Source: Myxococcales bacterium (lineage in GTDB: Bacteria > Lernaellota > Lernaellaia > Lernaellales > Lernaellaceae). From it: a stretch of DNA of 64,000 nt. The notes below the pieces were generated by a model. The model worked only from the letters and a program-made list of their open reading frames with translations, searched no databases and was not told the DNA's origin. Shown piece by piece: positions 43,092 to 51,400 of the stretch. Each line of letters begins with the position of its first letter. Positions within the stretch are counted from its first letter, which is position 1. The stretch lies in assembly GCA_012517325.1 (NCBI GenBank), contig JAAYVF010000025.1:62001-126000 (forward strand), given 5' to 3'. The translations under genes were made by a program, and so were the position numbers.

Positions 43092-44351
43092 ATGAAGGCG
43101 CGTCAGGCAGGATGGCTGATTCTCTTTTTTCTGCTTTCGATGCTTCTGCTTACCGGCTGCGGCGGCTCGTCCGGGAACGACGCGAGCGACAACGTTTCGG
43201 ACGACGATGACGACGACAATGACGATAACGACAATGACGATAACGACAACGATAACGATAACGAAAATGACGACGACAACGATGACAATAACGACGACGA
43301 TGATGACGACACGACACTGCCGCCGTTGGATTTCCCCGCCTTTGTGAACGATGGACATCTTTACGGTGTCGCTTGTTACATTAACTCATTTTTAATGAAA
43401 ACCAATGGCTGGGAATCCATCGAAGCCCCGACAGCGTTTAATGACTGTAAAATGGTCGATTCGACGAGCGCGGTCTTTTCCCTTGCGGCTGTCGGCAACA
43501 GTCAGGTTTATCTATATTTTGACAGCGAATGGATGGATTTGAACTTTGCAGGACAGTTAGTCGAATATGCGATGCATCCGTTTGTTTTTTTCGATCGTGA
43601 AAACGGCTTTGCCGCTCATTATCGTTATACCTCGGGGATCTGGCAAAACTTCCCCGAGCTCGCGCGCGCGGATCCAATTGCGCCGAACGACGCGTTGCAT
43701 ACCGACAACGACCTTAGTTGTCTGTATCATTGGGACGGCTCGACCAGTCAGCAAATAACCTGCTTGACGGACCATCCGATCAACCAAGGTGTACCGCCAG
43801 AGGATATGCTGACGCTGCTGGCAATAAAGTATTTAGCCCTGGATGACATATGGATTGCGATGAACAATCAATTGTTATGGGCGCCGGTCTACTTCTCTCA
43901 CTGGAACGGCACCGAATGGGACCAGACAATAGAAGTATTCAAATCGGCGGCGAACCTGGAGGAAATATATTTTCACTGGGAATTCCTTTCCGAAAGTGAC
44001 GGTTGGGCGCTCACCAATGCTTCGGACGGGGAATGCGGCGAATATGCAGTGCTGATGAAATATCACGAAGGGGATTGGGAACAGATTGTCAAAGAGCAAC
44101 CGACCGCCCATTACCTTGAGCCAGCTTGTAAACCAACTTTAGCGGAAGATATGTGTAATATTTTTAGCGTAGCGGCTGAGGAGGAAGTATGGATGCGTTG
44201 CGAGCGTCATTGGCGAAACTATCATGAGGATGTACCGTCGGAGCATCGGGATCCGTATTTTCTTCAATTTCGGGAAGGATACTTCAATTTTTGGAGTATG
44301 CATCCTTTCGAAAACGGGATTGTCGCAATGGATGTTAAAGCCAATCCATGA
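43092..44351 (+). CDS. Lipoprotein with Asp/Asn linker, 419 aa, lower-GC body
   Basis: The lipobox is LLTGC (Cys23), and GGGAGGG lies before the ATG. Residues about 34-73 are an Asp/Asn(Glu) linker. The following 345 residues have several Trp, short aromatic strands (VFFDRENGFAAHYRY, YFSHWNGTEWDQTIEVF, FLSESDGWALT) and scattered Cys, suggesting a BNR/Asp-box-like beta-propeller, but no motif is clear. The body is visibly richer in A/T and uses codons its neighbours avoid. I infer a recently acquired domain joined to a local leader and linker. Confidence 0.75.
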   Translation: MKARQAGWLILFFLLSMLLLTGCGGSSGNDASDNVSDDDDDDNDDNDNDDNDNDNDNENDDDNDDNNDDDDDDTTLPPLDFPAFVNDGHLYGVACYINSFLMKTNGWESIEAPTAFNDCKMVDSTSAVFSLAAVGNSQVYLYFDSEWMDLNFAGQLVEYAMHPFVFFDRENGFAAHYRYTSGIWQNFPELARADPIAPNDALHTDNDLSCLYHWDGSTSQQITCLTDHPINQGVPPEDMLTLLAIKYLALDDIWIAMNNQLLWAPVYFSHWNGTEWDQTIEVFKSAANLEEIYFHWEFLSESDGWALTNASDGECGEYAVLMKYHEGDWEQIVKEQPTAHYLEPACKPTLAEDMCNIFSVAAEEEVWMRCERHWRNYHEDVPSEHRDPYFLQFREGYFNFWSMHPFENGIVAMDVKANP

Positions 44352-44481
44352 CCTGCTCCCGATTTTTGTACCAGTCATGCTGATGGGGGGATAATCATTT
44401 TCCTTTGATCGGCATCAAGTTAGATTATAGAAAGACACAATCAGCAAGGCGGAGAAGAATAGTCCTTTCAGCCTCTTTTTT

Positions 44482-45849
44482 TTAAGGCAGCAGCCGGTCG
44501 GCCAGTTTTTTCCAGTCGGCGAAGGAACGCTCGTTCCATTCGCGGGGGAAATCGAGCCAGTGGCGGTGGACCAGCAGGGTCTTCGGGCCGCTGGCGAGGA
44601 AGCGCAGGCCGGTGAGCGGCGCCTTGCGCATGCCCCACAGCCTTTGCGGCAACGTCGCCGGGCTGATCGACAGCGGCTCGGCGGTCAGGGTGTGGGCCAT
44701 GTCTTCCGGCTGCATGATGCCGTAGCGCATCAGCGGCTCGATGTCGCGCTCCGGGTCGAAGGTTTGCAGAAAGCGGCGGTTGGCGTCGTAAGTGGCCAGC
44801 ACCGCGCCGCGCCCGCGTTGATAGGCAGCCAGCCACGGCCAGAGATTTGCGGTCGTGGCGGCACCGCCGTCGCGCAGGATTTCGGCGGCGTGCCGGGCCA
44901 GCGAGTGCCCGGCCAGCATGCCCGAGGCGATGCCGCTGGCATGCGACGGAATGACCATGCTGGCCGCTTCGCCGATCGCCGCGAACCCGTCGGCCACCAG
45001 CCGCGCGCCGGCGCGATGAATGCGGATCGGGTTGCCGCCGCGAAACACCTCGTCGGTCAGGAACCCCAACCGGTCCGCCAGTTGATCCAATACCTCGTCG
45101 TTGCTCGGCGGCGTGTACGGTTCCTGAATGCCGCTGAGCAGAAACGCGACCCCGCGTTCGACCGAAACGAAATAGCCCAGCGTACTGTAGGCGCCCTGCG
45201 TGCCGATCTGGTGGTGCGAATAGCCGTCGAAGAACCGGCCCTGCGCCGCCGCGGCCGCCGCGCGCTCGCGATCGAGGCGATACAGGCGGCTTTGCGCCAG
45301 CACGTGATCCTCCGGCCGGTCGACGAAATCCAGGCCCAGCCGTTCGGGCAGGCGGGAGAGCAGCGCCGCCGCGTGGCCGGTCGCGTCCACCACCAGCCGG
45401 GCGCGGATTTCGCGTTCGCGGCCGCGCCGATCGCGCAAGACGACACCGGCGACGCGGTCGCCCTCGACCAGCGGCGCGGCCGTCTGTTCGAACAACATTT
45501 CCACGCCGGCGGCCTTCGCATAACCGAGAAAGCGCCGCAGGACGCGGCGGAGTTGAAAGGAATGCAGCGGATGCCCCATGACCACCAGCGCTGGAAAACC
45601 AGCCGGGGTCAGCAGGTAGGAGCCTTTTTGCACGAAAATGAGTTCGTCGTCGCTCGGCGCGGGCACGTCGCAACGGGCGAACACGCCGCACTCAACCTCG
45701 ACCAGACAGGTATGGCCGGTGTCGACCTCCGCCCTGGCCTCGATTAACAGAACGCGCAGGCCGGCCCGGGCGGCGGACAGGGCACCGATCACGCCGGCGG
45801 GTCCGGCGCCGGCGATCAACACGTCGTAAGGAGCGGGAACGCGAGCCAT
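44482..45849 (-). CDS. FAD-dependent oxidoreductase (geranylgeranyl reductase-like)
   Basis: This 455-aa protein starts at 45849 behind CGGAGG. The FAD motif is VLIAGAGPAGVIGALSAARAG near residue 9, with a VVDATGHAAALLSRL-type second motif and DGFAAIGEAASMVIPSHASGIASGM, the third FAD contact typical of the geranylgeranyl reductase/UbiH-type group. It could reduce isoprenoid chains, hydroxylate aromatics, or act as a dehydrogenase. It stands alone between two lipoprotein genes facing other ways. The family call is safe and the substrate is open. Confidence 0.82.
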   Translation of the reverse strand: MARVPAPYDVLIAGAGPAGVIGALSAARAGLRVLLIEARAEVDTGHTCLVEVECGVFARCDVPAPSDDELIFVQKGSYLLTPAGFPALVVMGHPLHSFQLRRVLRRFLGYAKAAGVEMLFEQTAAPLVEGDRVAGVVLRDRRGREREIRARLVVDATGHAAALLSRLPERLGLDFVDRPEDHVLAQSRLYRLDRERAAAAAAQGRFFDGYSHHQIGTQGAYSTLGYFVSVERGVAFLLSGIQEPYTPPSNDEVLDQLADRLGFLTDEVFRGGNPIRIHRAGARLVADGFAAIGEAASMVIPSHASGIASGMLAGHSLARHAAEILRDGGAATTANLWPWLAAYQRGRGAVLATYDANRRFLQTFDPERDIEPLMRYGIMQPEDMAHTLTAEPLSISPATLPQRLWGMRKAPLTGLRFLASGPKTLLVHRHWLDFPREWNERSFADWKKLADRLLP

Positions 45850-46043
45850 GGCACCTCCGAAGGAACGCGTGGAGCGGATTAAATAACACGATGCGTCAAA
45901 AAGGGGTAGGCCATTCGCCGGCCCGGTGGTCAAGGGTTCTTCCCGCGCCGGCGCCAGCCGACATTTCTTCTTTATCGTCTCCCTCTTCCGTGTAAAATGA
46001 AAAACCGCCGGCGCCGGATGGCCGCCGGCGAGGAGAAGCGATC

Positions 46044-47588
46044 ATGCGCGAAAGAAAAATATTGTCGGTGCTGTTGCCGGTCCTGCTTTTTACTTTCGGC
46101 TTCTGCCTGCTGGCCTGCGACGACACGGCCGATTCCGCAGCCGATTCGAAACCGATTTCGGACGACGACGACAATGATGACAATGATAACAACGACAACG
46201 ACGACAACGACGACAACGATAACGATGACAACGACGACACCACGCCGCTGCCGCCGCCGACCGTCAAAACGCTGAGCTGGATCACCGTGAAGGACAGGCG
46301 GCTGGTCGACGAGTACGGCCGGCACTGGCTGCCGAACGGTATCAACGCCCGCGTCGCGGGCTTGTTCGACGGCAACGATTATTGGAGCCAGGCGGTCGCC
46401 GAATACACCGATTGGGACGCGGCGGCGATGGTCCGCGACGGTTACAGTCTCTTTCGCCTGCCGATCAACTGGAGCGGCATCGAGCCGATCGAGGGCGAAA
46501 TCGACGAGGCGTATCTGCAAAAAATCGACCAGGTGGTGGCCTGGGCGGGCGACGCCGGCCTGTACGTGCTGATCGACTTTCACCAGGACAAATACTCGAA
46601 GTACATCGGCGATGACGGCGCACCGCTGTGGGCGCACTACCCGCCCTACGTGCCGGGCGACGACAAGGTCGATATCTCGTGGCGGCTGGCGCTGGCGGTG
46701 TTCGCGTTTTTCACCGATTACCAGAACCTGCAGGAACGTTGGCTGCCCGCGTGGCAGGTGGTCGTCGCCCGCTACGCCGCGCTGCCGCAGGTGATCGGCT
46801 TCGAGCCCTACAACGAGCCGGAATCGATTTTGCCCGACTGGCTCTACGAATTTTATTACAAGGCGGCCAGCGGCCTGCGCGCTATCGACACCCGGCACAC
46901 GCTCTGGCTGGAACCCGATGTGTTGCGCAACAACCTGCTGTGGGCGCCGCTGCGCCGCGAACCGTTTCCCGACGACAACCTCGTCTACGAACCGCACCTG
47001 TACCCGAATTTCATCGGCATGAATTACGAAACCGTCGACGAATGGCTCGAAGCCATCACCCCGACCTACGACCGGGCGCTCACCGAAGCCGCGTCGTGGG
47101 GCAATGCCGCGACGGTCGTCGGCGAGTGGGGCACGCATCCGGGCGACGCGTACGCGCCGGCGTATTTCGCCGCGACGCGGCGGTTGGCTGACGAGCGCGG
47201 CATCGGCCTGGCGTTCTGGGTCTGGAAGGAAAAAAGCAGCGGCAACTGGGGCCTGTTCGATTACGATCCGGACACCGACACCTGGACCCAACGCACCGGC
47301 CCGGGCATGGACGAGCTGCTGCGGCCGACGATCCTGGCCGTGCCGGGTCGCCTGATCGCCCAGACCTGGGACGCGGAAACCGGCGAACTGACCGTCGAGT
47401 TCGCGGCCGCCGGCGGGGAGGGCCCGCCGCTCGTCTACTTGCCGGAAGGCGTTTTCCCGGACGGCTTCACCGCCGATTTAAACGGCGAAAGCCTTTCCCT
47501 GACGGTCGATGACGAAACCCGCCGCGCCCTGGTACCCTGGGATGGCCAGGCGGGGGAATTCACCCTGACGATCCGAGCGACGGACTGA
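46044..47588 (+). CDS. GH5 endoglycoceramidase-like lipoprotein with Asp/Asn linker
   Basis: At 514 aa, the lipobox is CLLAC (Cys25), followed by an Asp/Asn linker (about 40-66). The GH5 barrel includes FRLPINWSGIEPIEGEIDE, LYVLIDFHQDKYSKYIGDDG, the acid/base Glu258 in YNEPES, and the nucleophile Glu361 in GEWGTHPG. The HQD..S.YI.GDGAP pattern is that of endoglycoceramidases, which cut the glycan from glycosphingolipids. A beta-sandwich of about 95 residues closes the protein. GGAGAAG lies upstream. It would sit on the cell surface; true substrates may differ from eukaryotic glycolipids. Confidence 0.85.
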   Translation: MRERKILSVLLPVLLFTFGFCLLACDDTADSAADSKPISDDDDNDDNDNNDNDDNDDNDNDDNDDTTPLPPPTVKTLSWITVKDRRLVDEYGRHWLPNGINARVAGLFDGNDYWSQAVAEYTDWDAAAMVRDGYSLFRLPINWSGIEPIEGEIDEAYLQKIDQVVAWAGDAGLYVLIDFHQDKYSKYIGDDGAPLWAHYPPYVPGDDKVDISWRLALAVFAFFTDYQNLQERWLPAWQVVVARYAALPQVIGFEPYNEPESILPDWLYEFYYKAASGLRAIDTRHTLWLEPDVLRNNLLWAPLRREPFPDDNLVYEPHLYPNFIGMNYETVDEWLEAITPTYDRALTEAASWGNAATVVGEWGTHPGDAYAPAYFAATRRLADERGIGLAFWVWKEKSSGNWGLFDYDPDTDTWTQRTGPGMDELLRPTILAVPGRLIAQTWDAETGELTVEFAAAGGEGPPLVYLPEGVFPDGFTADLNGESLSLTVDDETRRALVPWDGQAGEFTLTIRATD

Positions 47589-47608
47589 GCCGGTCGAGAC
47601 GCCGGCGG

Positions 47609-47660
47609 TTGACACGGTTTGGTTGGGGTGCTATACGTACGTACGGAATGTACGTACGTA
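47609..47660 (+). promoter_or_regulatory. Promoter and palindromic operator of the toxin-antitoxin pair
   Basis: TTGACA (47609-47614), 17 bases, then TATACG (47632-47637). Two copies of the self-complementary TACGTACGTA at 47634-47643 and 47651-47660 overlap the -10 and the start site. This layout fits repression by the antitoxin or the toxin-antitoxin complex. Confidence 0.65.
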
Positions 47661-47673
47661 AAGGAAAAATGCC

Positions 47674-47898
47674 GTGACGATCTCGGCGACCGAATTGCGA
47701 GCCAATCTGTACCGGTTGTTGGACCGCGTCGTTCAAACGGGCGAACCGATCGAAATCAACCGGGGTGGGAAGATCATTCGCCTCGTTTTGGAAAAGCCGG
47801 CGGATAAAATGAACCGGTTGGAACCGCGGACCGGCTACCTGCAGTGCGACCCGGATGAACTCGTGCATCTGGATTGGTCCGATCAATGGAAACCCTGA
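47674..47898 (+). CDS. Phd/YefM-type antitoxin
   Basis: This 74-aa protein starts at the GTG at 47674 with AGGA about 8 bases upstream. Its N-terminus ISATELRANLYRLLDRVVQTGEPIEI and GGKIIRLVL are the Phd/YefM DNA-binding fold. The C-terminal 35 residues would wrap the toxin. It overlaps the toxin gene by 13 bases, and its promoter carries paired TACGTACGTA palindromes. Confidence 0.85.
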   Translation: MTISATELRANLYRLLDRVVQTGEPIEINRGGKIIRLVLEKPADKMNRLEPRTGYLQCDPDELVHLDWSDQWKP

Positions 47899-48269
47899 TC
47901 CATCTCGATACGCATGTCGTGGCCTGGCTTTATAGCGGTGACCGGGCGAGGCTGCGGCCGGTCTGGCGAACGCTCGGCAAGTCGGAATTGGCGATCTCGC
48001 CGGCCGTGCTGCTGGAACTGCAATATCTCTATGAAATCGGCCGGGTCGCCGCGCCGGCGGAAACGGTCCGCCAGGATCTGGTCGAACGAATTGGGCTTTG
48101 TCTGGCCGCTACCGCTTTTCCGCAAGTCGTCGGGGAAGCGCTGCGGCAGTCATGGACCCGCGATCCGTTTGATCGTCTCATCGTCGCCCAGGCGATCGTT
48201 GAAAAACGCCGCCTGCTGACCGCCGACGAGAACATCCAAAAGCACTGTCACGCGGCATATTGGCGATAG
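47886..48269 (+). CDS. VapC-like PIN-domain toxin
   Basis: This 127-aa protein starts at the ATG at 47886 inside the end of the antitoxin gene. The PIN acidic residues are in place: Asp8 in LDTHVV, Glu44 in LLELQYL, Asp93 and Asp96 in RDPFDRLIVAQA, and Asp114 in TADENI. It is predicted to be a magnesium-dependent ribonuclease held in check by the neighbouring antitoxin. The pairing of a Phd-type antitoxin with a PIN toxin is common. Confidence 0.88.
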   Translation: METLIHLDTHVVAWLYSGDRARLRPVWRTLGKSELAISPAVLLELQYLYEIGRVAAPAETVRQDLVERIGLCLAATAFPQVVGEALRQSWTRDPFDRLIVAQAIVEKRRLLTADENIQKHCHAAYWR

Positions 48270-48398
48270 TTCCGCCTGGCGAGCAAACCCTGGATTTTAA
48301 ACCCGCACCGGATTGATTATCGCCTAGCGAACGGTTTAATTGAAGGAAAGCCATCGTTTGATCGATCGGTTAGGGCGATCGGCGGGAAAGGCCTGTTC

Positions 48399-50033
48399 AT
48401 GGATTTGTGGGTCATTCTGTCGGAAATGCTGCTCTTGCTCGGCGCGGCCTTCGTATTGGGGGCGGCGGCCGAGCGCCTGCGGCAAAGCGCAATCATCGGT
48501 TACCTGCTGGCCGGTTCGCTGCTCGGACCGTTTCTGTTCAATACCGAAGCGGTGTCGGGCATCGCCGAACTGGGCGTGTCGCTGCTGCTGTTTTCGCTCG
48601 GCCTCGAGTTTTCGCTGCGGCGCCTGCGCAGCCTGGGGCCGGTGGCGTTCGGCGGCGGCGCGGTGCAGGTGGTGGGCACGTTGGCGGTATTCGCGGGCGT
48701 AGCGGCGCTGTTTCGTTCGGGACCGGAAGCGCTGGTGATCGGCGCCATGGCGGCCTTGAGTTCGACGGCCGTGGTGCTGCGGGTCATCGCCGACCGTGGC
48801 GAAACCGATTCGGTGCGCGGCCGCAACGCCCTGGGCATCTTGCTGCTTCAGGACATGGCGGTCGTGCCGCTGGTGTTGTTGGTCACCATGCTGGGCACGA
48901 GCGGCGGCGAAGCCGGCGTGATCCGGCAACTCGGGCAGGCCGTCGCGGCGGCGGTCGTCCTGGCGGTGGTTTTTTACCTGTTGTTCTATCACCTGGTGCC
49001 GCGACTGCTGTTCGCCGGCGAGATGCAGCGGACCCGCGAACTGGTGATTCTGCTGACGATCCTGGCGGCGCTCGGTTCGGCCTGGGGCGCGCACGCCCTG
49101 GGGCTCTCGCCGGCGCTCGGCGCTTTCATCGCCGGCATGTTGCTGGGCGAATCGCCTTTCGCCTCGCAGATGAACGCCGATATCGGCACCCTCAAAACCC
49201 TGTGCGTCACGCTGTTTTTCGCCTCCATCGGCATGCTCGCCAAACCCGCGTTTTTGTTCTGGCATCTGCCGTTGGTGCTCGCCGTCGTGGCGATCGTGCT
49301 CGCGCTCAAAACGCTGGCCGCCTACGGGGCGCTGCGCCTCTTCCGCCAAAGCCGCCTGATTTCGCTGGCCACCGCGATCTCGCTGGCGCAGATCGGCGAA
49401 TTCTCGTTCGTCCTGGCGACCACGGCGCAGCGCGAGGGAATCCTGCAGGGCGAGCTGTTCGATCTGCTGGTGGCCGTGACGATCGTCACCCTGTTCATCA
49501 CCCCCTACCTCGTGGCGTACGCCCGACCGCTGGCCGAACGGCTGCTGCGCCGCCGGGCGAACGCCGGCGAGACGGAAGCGGCGGCGGATCCCGACGTGGC
49601 GCGGGTGTTGATCGTCGGTTTCGGTCCCGCGGGCCAGAGCGTCGCCGCGGCTTTGCGAAAGCACGAGATCCGTCCGGCGATCGTCGATCAGAATCCGCGC
49701 ACGGTGCTGGTGGCCCGCGAGCAGGGTCTGCCGGCGTTTCTCGGCGACGCCGGCCACGGCGACGTGTTGTTGCACGCGGGGGTGCGGCGCGCCGAGATCG
49801 TCGCGGTGACTGTGCCCAATCCGCAAACGTCGCGCCAGATCATCGAATCGGTGCGCGCCCTGGCCGGCCCGAAAAAGGTCGTGGCGCGCGCCCGGTATCA
49901 CGTTCTGCGCTGGGAGCCGGAAATCGCCGGCGCGACGGTCGTGGTCGACGAGGAAGAGCAAGTCGGCCTGAAGCTGGCCGAGGAAGTCGAACGGCTTTTA
50001 CCGGAAATGGAACCGCGCTCGCCGGAGGATTGA
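48399..50033 (+). CDS. CPA2 monovalent cation:proton antiporter (KefB/KefC-like) with TrkA-N domain
   Basis: At 544 aa, twelve or so membrane helices fill residues 1-385, including GYLLAGSLLGPFLF, LLLFSLGLEFSLRRLR, AALSSTAVVLRV and LGAFIAGMLLGESPFASQM. The C-terminal domain has the Rossmann motif VLIVGFGPAGQSVAAAL near 403 with the acidic VDQNPR, a TrkA-N regulatory domain. It probably exports K+ or Na+ against protons under nucleotide or thiol control. No KefF/KefG-type partner is adjacent. Confidence 0.92.
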   Translation: MDLWVILSEMLLLLGAAFVLGAAAERLRQSAIIGYLLAGSLLGPFLFNTEAVSGIAELGVSLLLFSLGLEFSLRRLRSLGPVAFGGGAVQVVGTLAVFAGVAALFRSGPEALVIGAMAALSSTAVVLRVIADRGETDSVRGRNALGILLLQDMAVVPLVLLVTMLGTSGGEAGVIRQLGQAVAAAVVLAVVFYLLFYHLVPRLLFAGEMQRTRELVILLTILAALGSAWGAHALGLSPALGAFIAGMLLGESPFASQMNADIGTLKTLCVTLFFASIGMLAKPAFLFWHLPLVLAVVAIVLALKTLAAYGALRLFRQSRLISLATAISLAQIGEFSFVLATTAQREGILQGELFDLLVAVTIVTLFITPYLVAYARPLAERLLRRRANAGETEAAADPDVARVLIVGFGPAGQSVAAALRKHEIRPAIVDQNPRTVLVAREQGLPAFLGDAGHGDVLLHAGVRRAEIVAVTVPNPQTSRQIIESVRALAGPKKVVARARYHVLRWEPEIAGATVVVDEEEQVGLKLAEEVERLLPEMEPRSPED

Positions 50034-50046
50034 CCCGCCGCGGCGG

Positions 50047-51228
50047 TTAGCCGGTACGGCGGCGCGGCGCCGGCGGCAGCGGCGTTTTGCGGGCGATTTT
50101 CCGCTTCGGTTTCCGGGGCGTTCCCAACCAGCCCTTGGTTTTGAAGTAATAAAGCATGCCGACGGCCACGGCGATCATGATCGCCATGGCGAACGGATAG
50201 CCGAAAAACCAATTAAGCTCCGGCATGTTCAGCGGCGAAACCGCGGTATTGAAATTCATGCCGTAAATGCCGGCGACGAACGACAACGGGATGAAGATCG
50301 TCGCGATCATCGTCAGCACCTTCATCACTTCGTTCATCTGGTGGCTGAGCGAGAAGAAATACAGGTCCATCAGACTCTGCGCGATGTCGCGGTAGGTATC
50401 GGTGAGTTCGACGATTTTCAGCGTGTGATCCTGGCAGTCGCGCAGGTGGTCTTGCGTTTCGGGCGTGATCAGTTCGTCTTTTTCCCGCAGCAGGGAGCGG
50501 ATGGCCTCGTCCAGCGGGCGGACGGCCCGGCGCAGGGTGAGCAATTCCAGCTTGCGCCGGTGGATCTGGGTGTAAAAACCGACGCGCGCCTTGTCCAGCA
50601 GCTTGCCCTCGAGCCGTTGCAGCCGCTCGCCGTAGCCGTCGAGCACCGGGAAGTAGAAGTCGATGACCGTATCCAGCAGGCAGTAAGCCAGGAAATCAGG
50701 GCCGGATTTACGCGCCTTGCCGCGGCCGGCCCGCAACCGGTCGCGCACTTCGGCGGCGTGGGGCGAGGACCGTTCCTCGAAGGTCAGCAGAAAGTCGGCG
50801 CCGATGAAAAAGCTGAGCTGATGCGTTTCAACCCGGTGGGCGCTGGACAGCGCACGCGCGACGATGAATCGCCCCGTGTCGTATTCCTCGGCCTTGATCC
50901 GCTGCGCGGTGTGCAGCACGTCCTCGACCACGAGGTGGTGCAGATGGAACAGGTCGCCCAGTTGCTGGACCACGCGCAGGTTGTAGAGGCCGGTGACGTG
51001 AACCCAGGTCACCGGGTATTTCCCCAGGTAGTTGCCGATCAGCGCCGGATCGACGATCAGTTTTTCGACGAATTCGTCGGGGCCGTACGCGACCAGATGG
51101 ATGGAAGTCGATAACGGGCTGCCGCGCATCGGCGGCGGCGGCGCGGGTTCGGAGTCCTCCTCGAACAATTCGGCTTCGGAGTCGAGATGTTCGAGATCGA
51201 GTTCATTCGGATTGGGTGGTTCGGTCAT
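50047..51228 (-). CDS. corA: CorA-family magnesium/cobalt transporter
   Basis: I use the ATG at 51228 (393 aa), which has GAGGGTG 7 bases upstream; an in-frame ATG at 51243 has no proper site. An acidic N-terminal extension (about 1-30) is followed by the CorA cytosolic funnel, a long stalk helix, and two C-terminal membrane helices with YGMNFN between them at the pore mouth. FFGYPFAMAIM starts the last helix. It passes hydrated Mg2+. It ends convergently 13 bases from the antiporter stop. Confidence 0.94.
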   Translation of the reverse strand: MTEPPNPNELDLEHLDSEAELFEEDSEPAPPPPMRGSPLSTSIHLVAYGPDEFVEKLIVDPALIGNYLGKYPVTWVHVTGLYNLRVVQQLGDLFHLHHLVVEDVLHTAQRIKAEEYDTGRFIVARALSSAHRVETHQLSFFIGADFLLTFEERSSPHAAEVRDRLRAGRGKARKSGPDFLAYCLLDTVIDFYFPVLDGYGERLQRLEGKLLDKARVGFYTQIHRRKLELLTLRRAVRPLDEAIRSLLREKDELITPETQDHLRDCQDHTLKIVELTDTYRDIAQSLMDLYFFSLSHQMNEVMKVLTMIATIFIPLSFVAGIYGMNFNTAVSPLNMPELNWFFGYPFAMAIMIAVAVGMLYYFKTKGWLGTPRKPKRKIARKTPLPPAPRRRTG

Positions 51229-51400
51229 GTCGTTCACCCTCATTTTCCGACTGGGAATGGTTGAAGGTGTACTATGAAAGAACGGCCGGAAACAAGAAAA
51301 AAGGCCGCGGTGGATGAAAAAACCGGCTTTTTCGGCCGGGGCGGCTGTCGCGGCGCGGCGTTTTGCCTAAAATAGGCGCCGCAAACGGAGAAAACACGCG

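Noticed and set aside
48407-50050. A 547-codon frame within the Kef-type antiporter in another frame.
   Set aside because: It overlaps completely a gene with a full set of membrane and nucleotide-binding motifs. The alternative product is Arg/Gly-rich noise.
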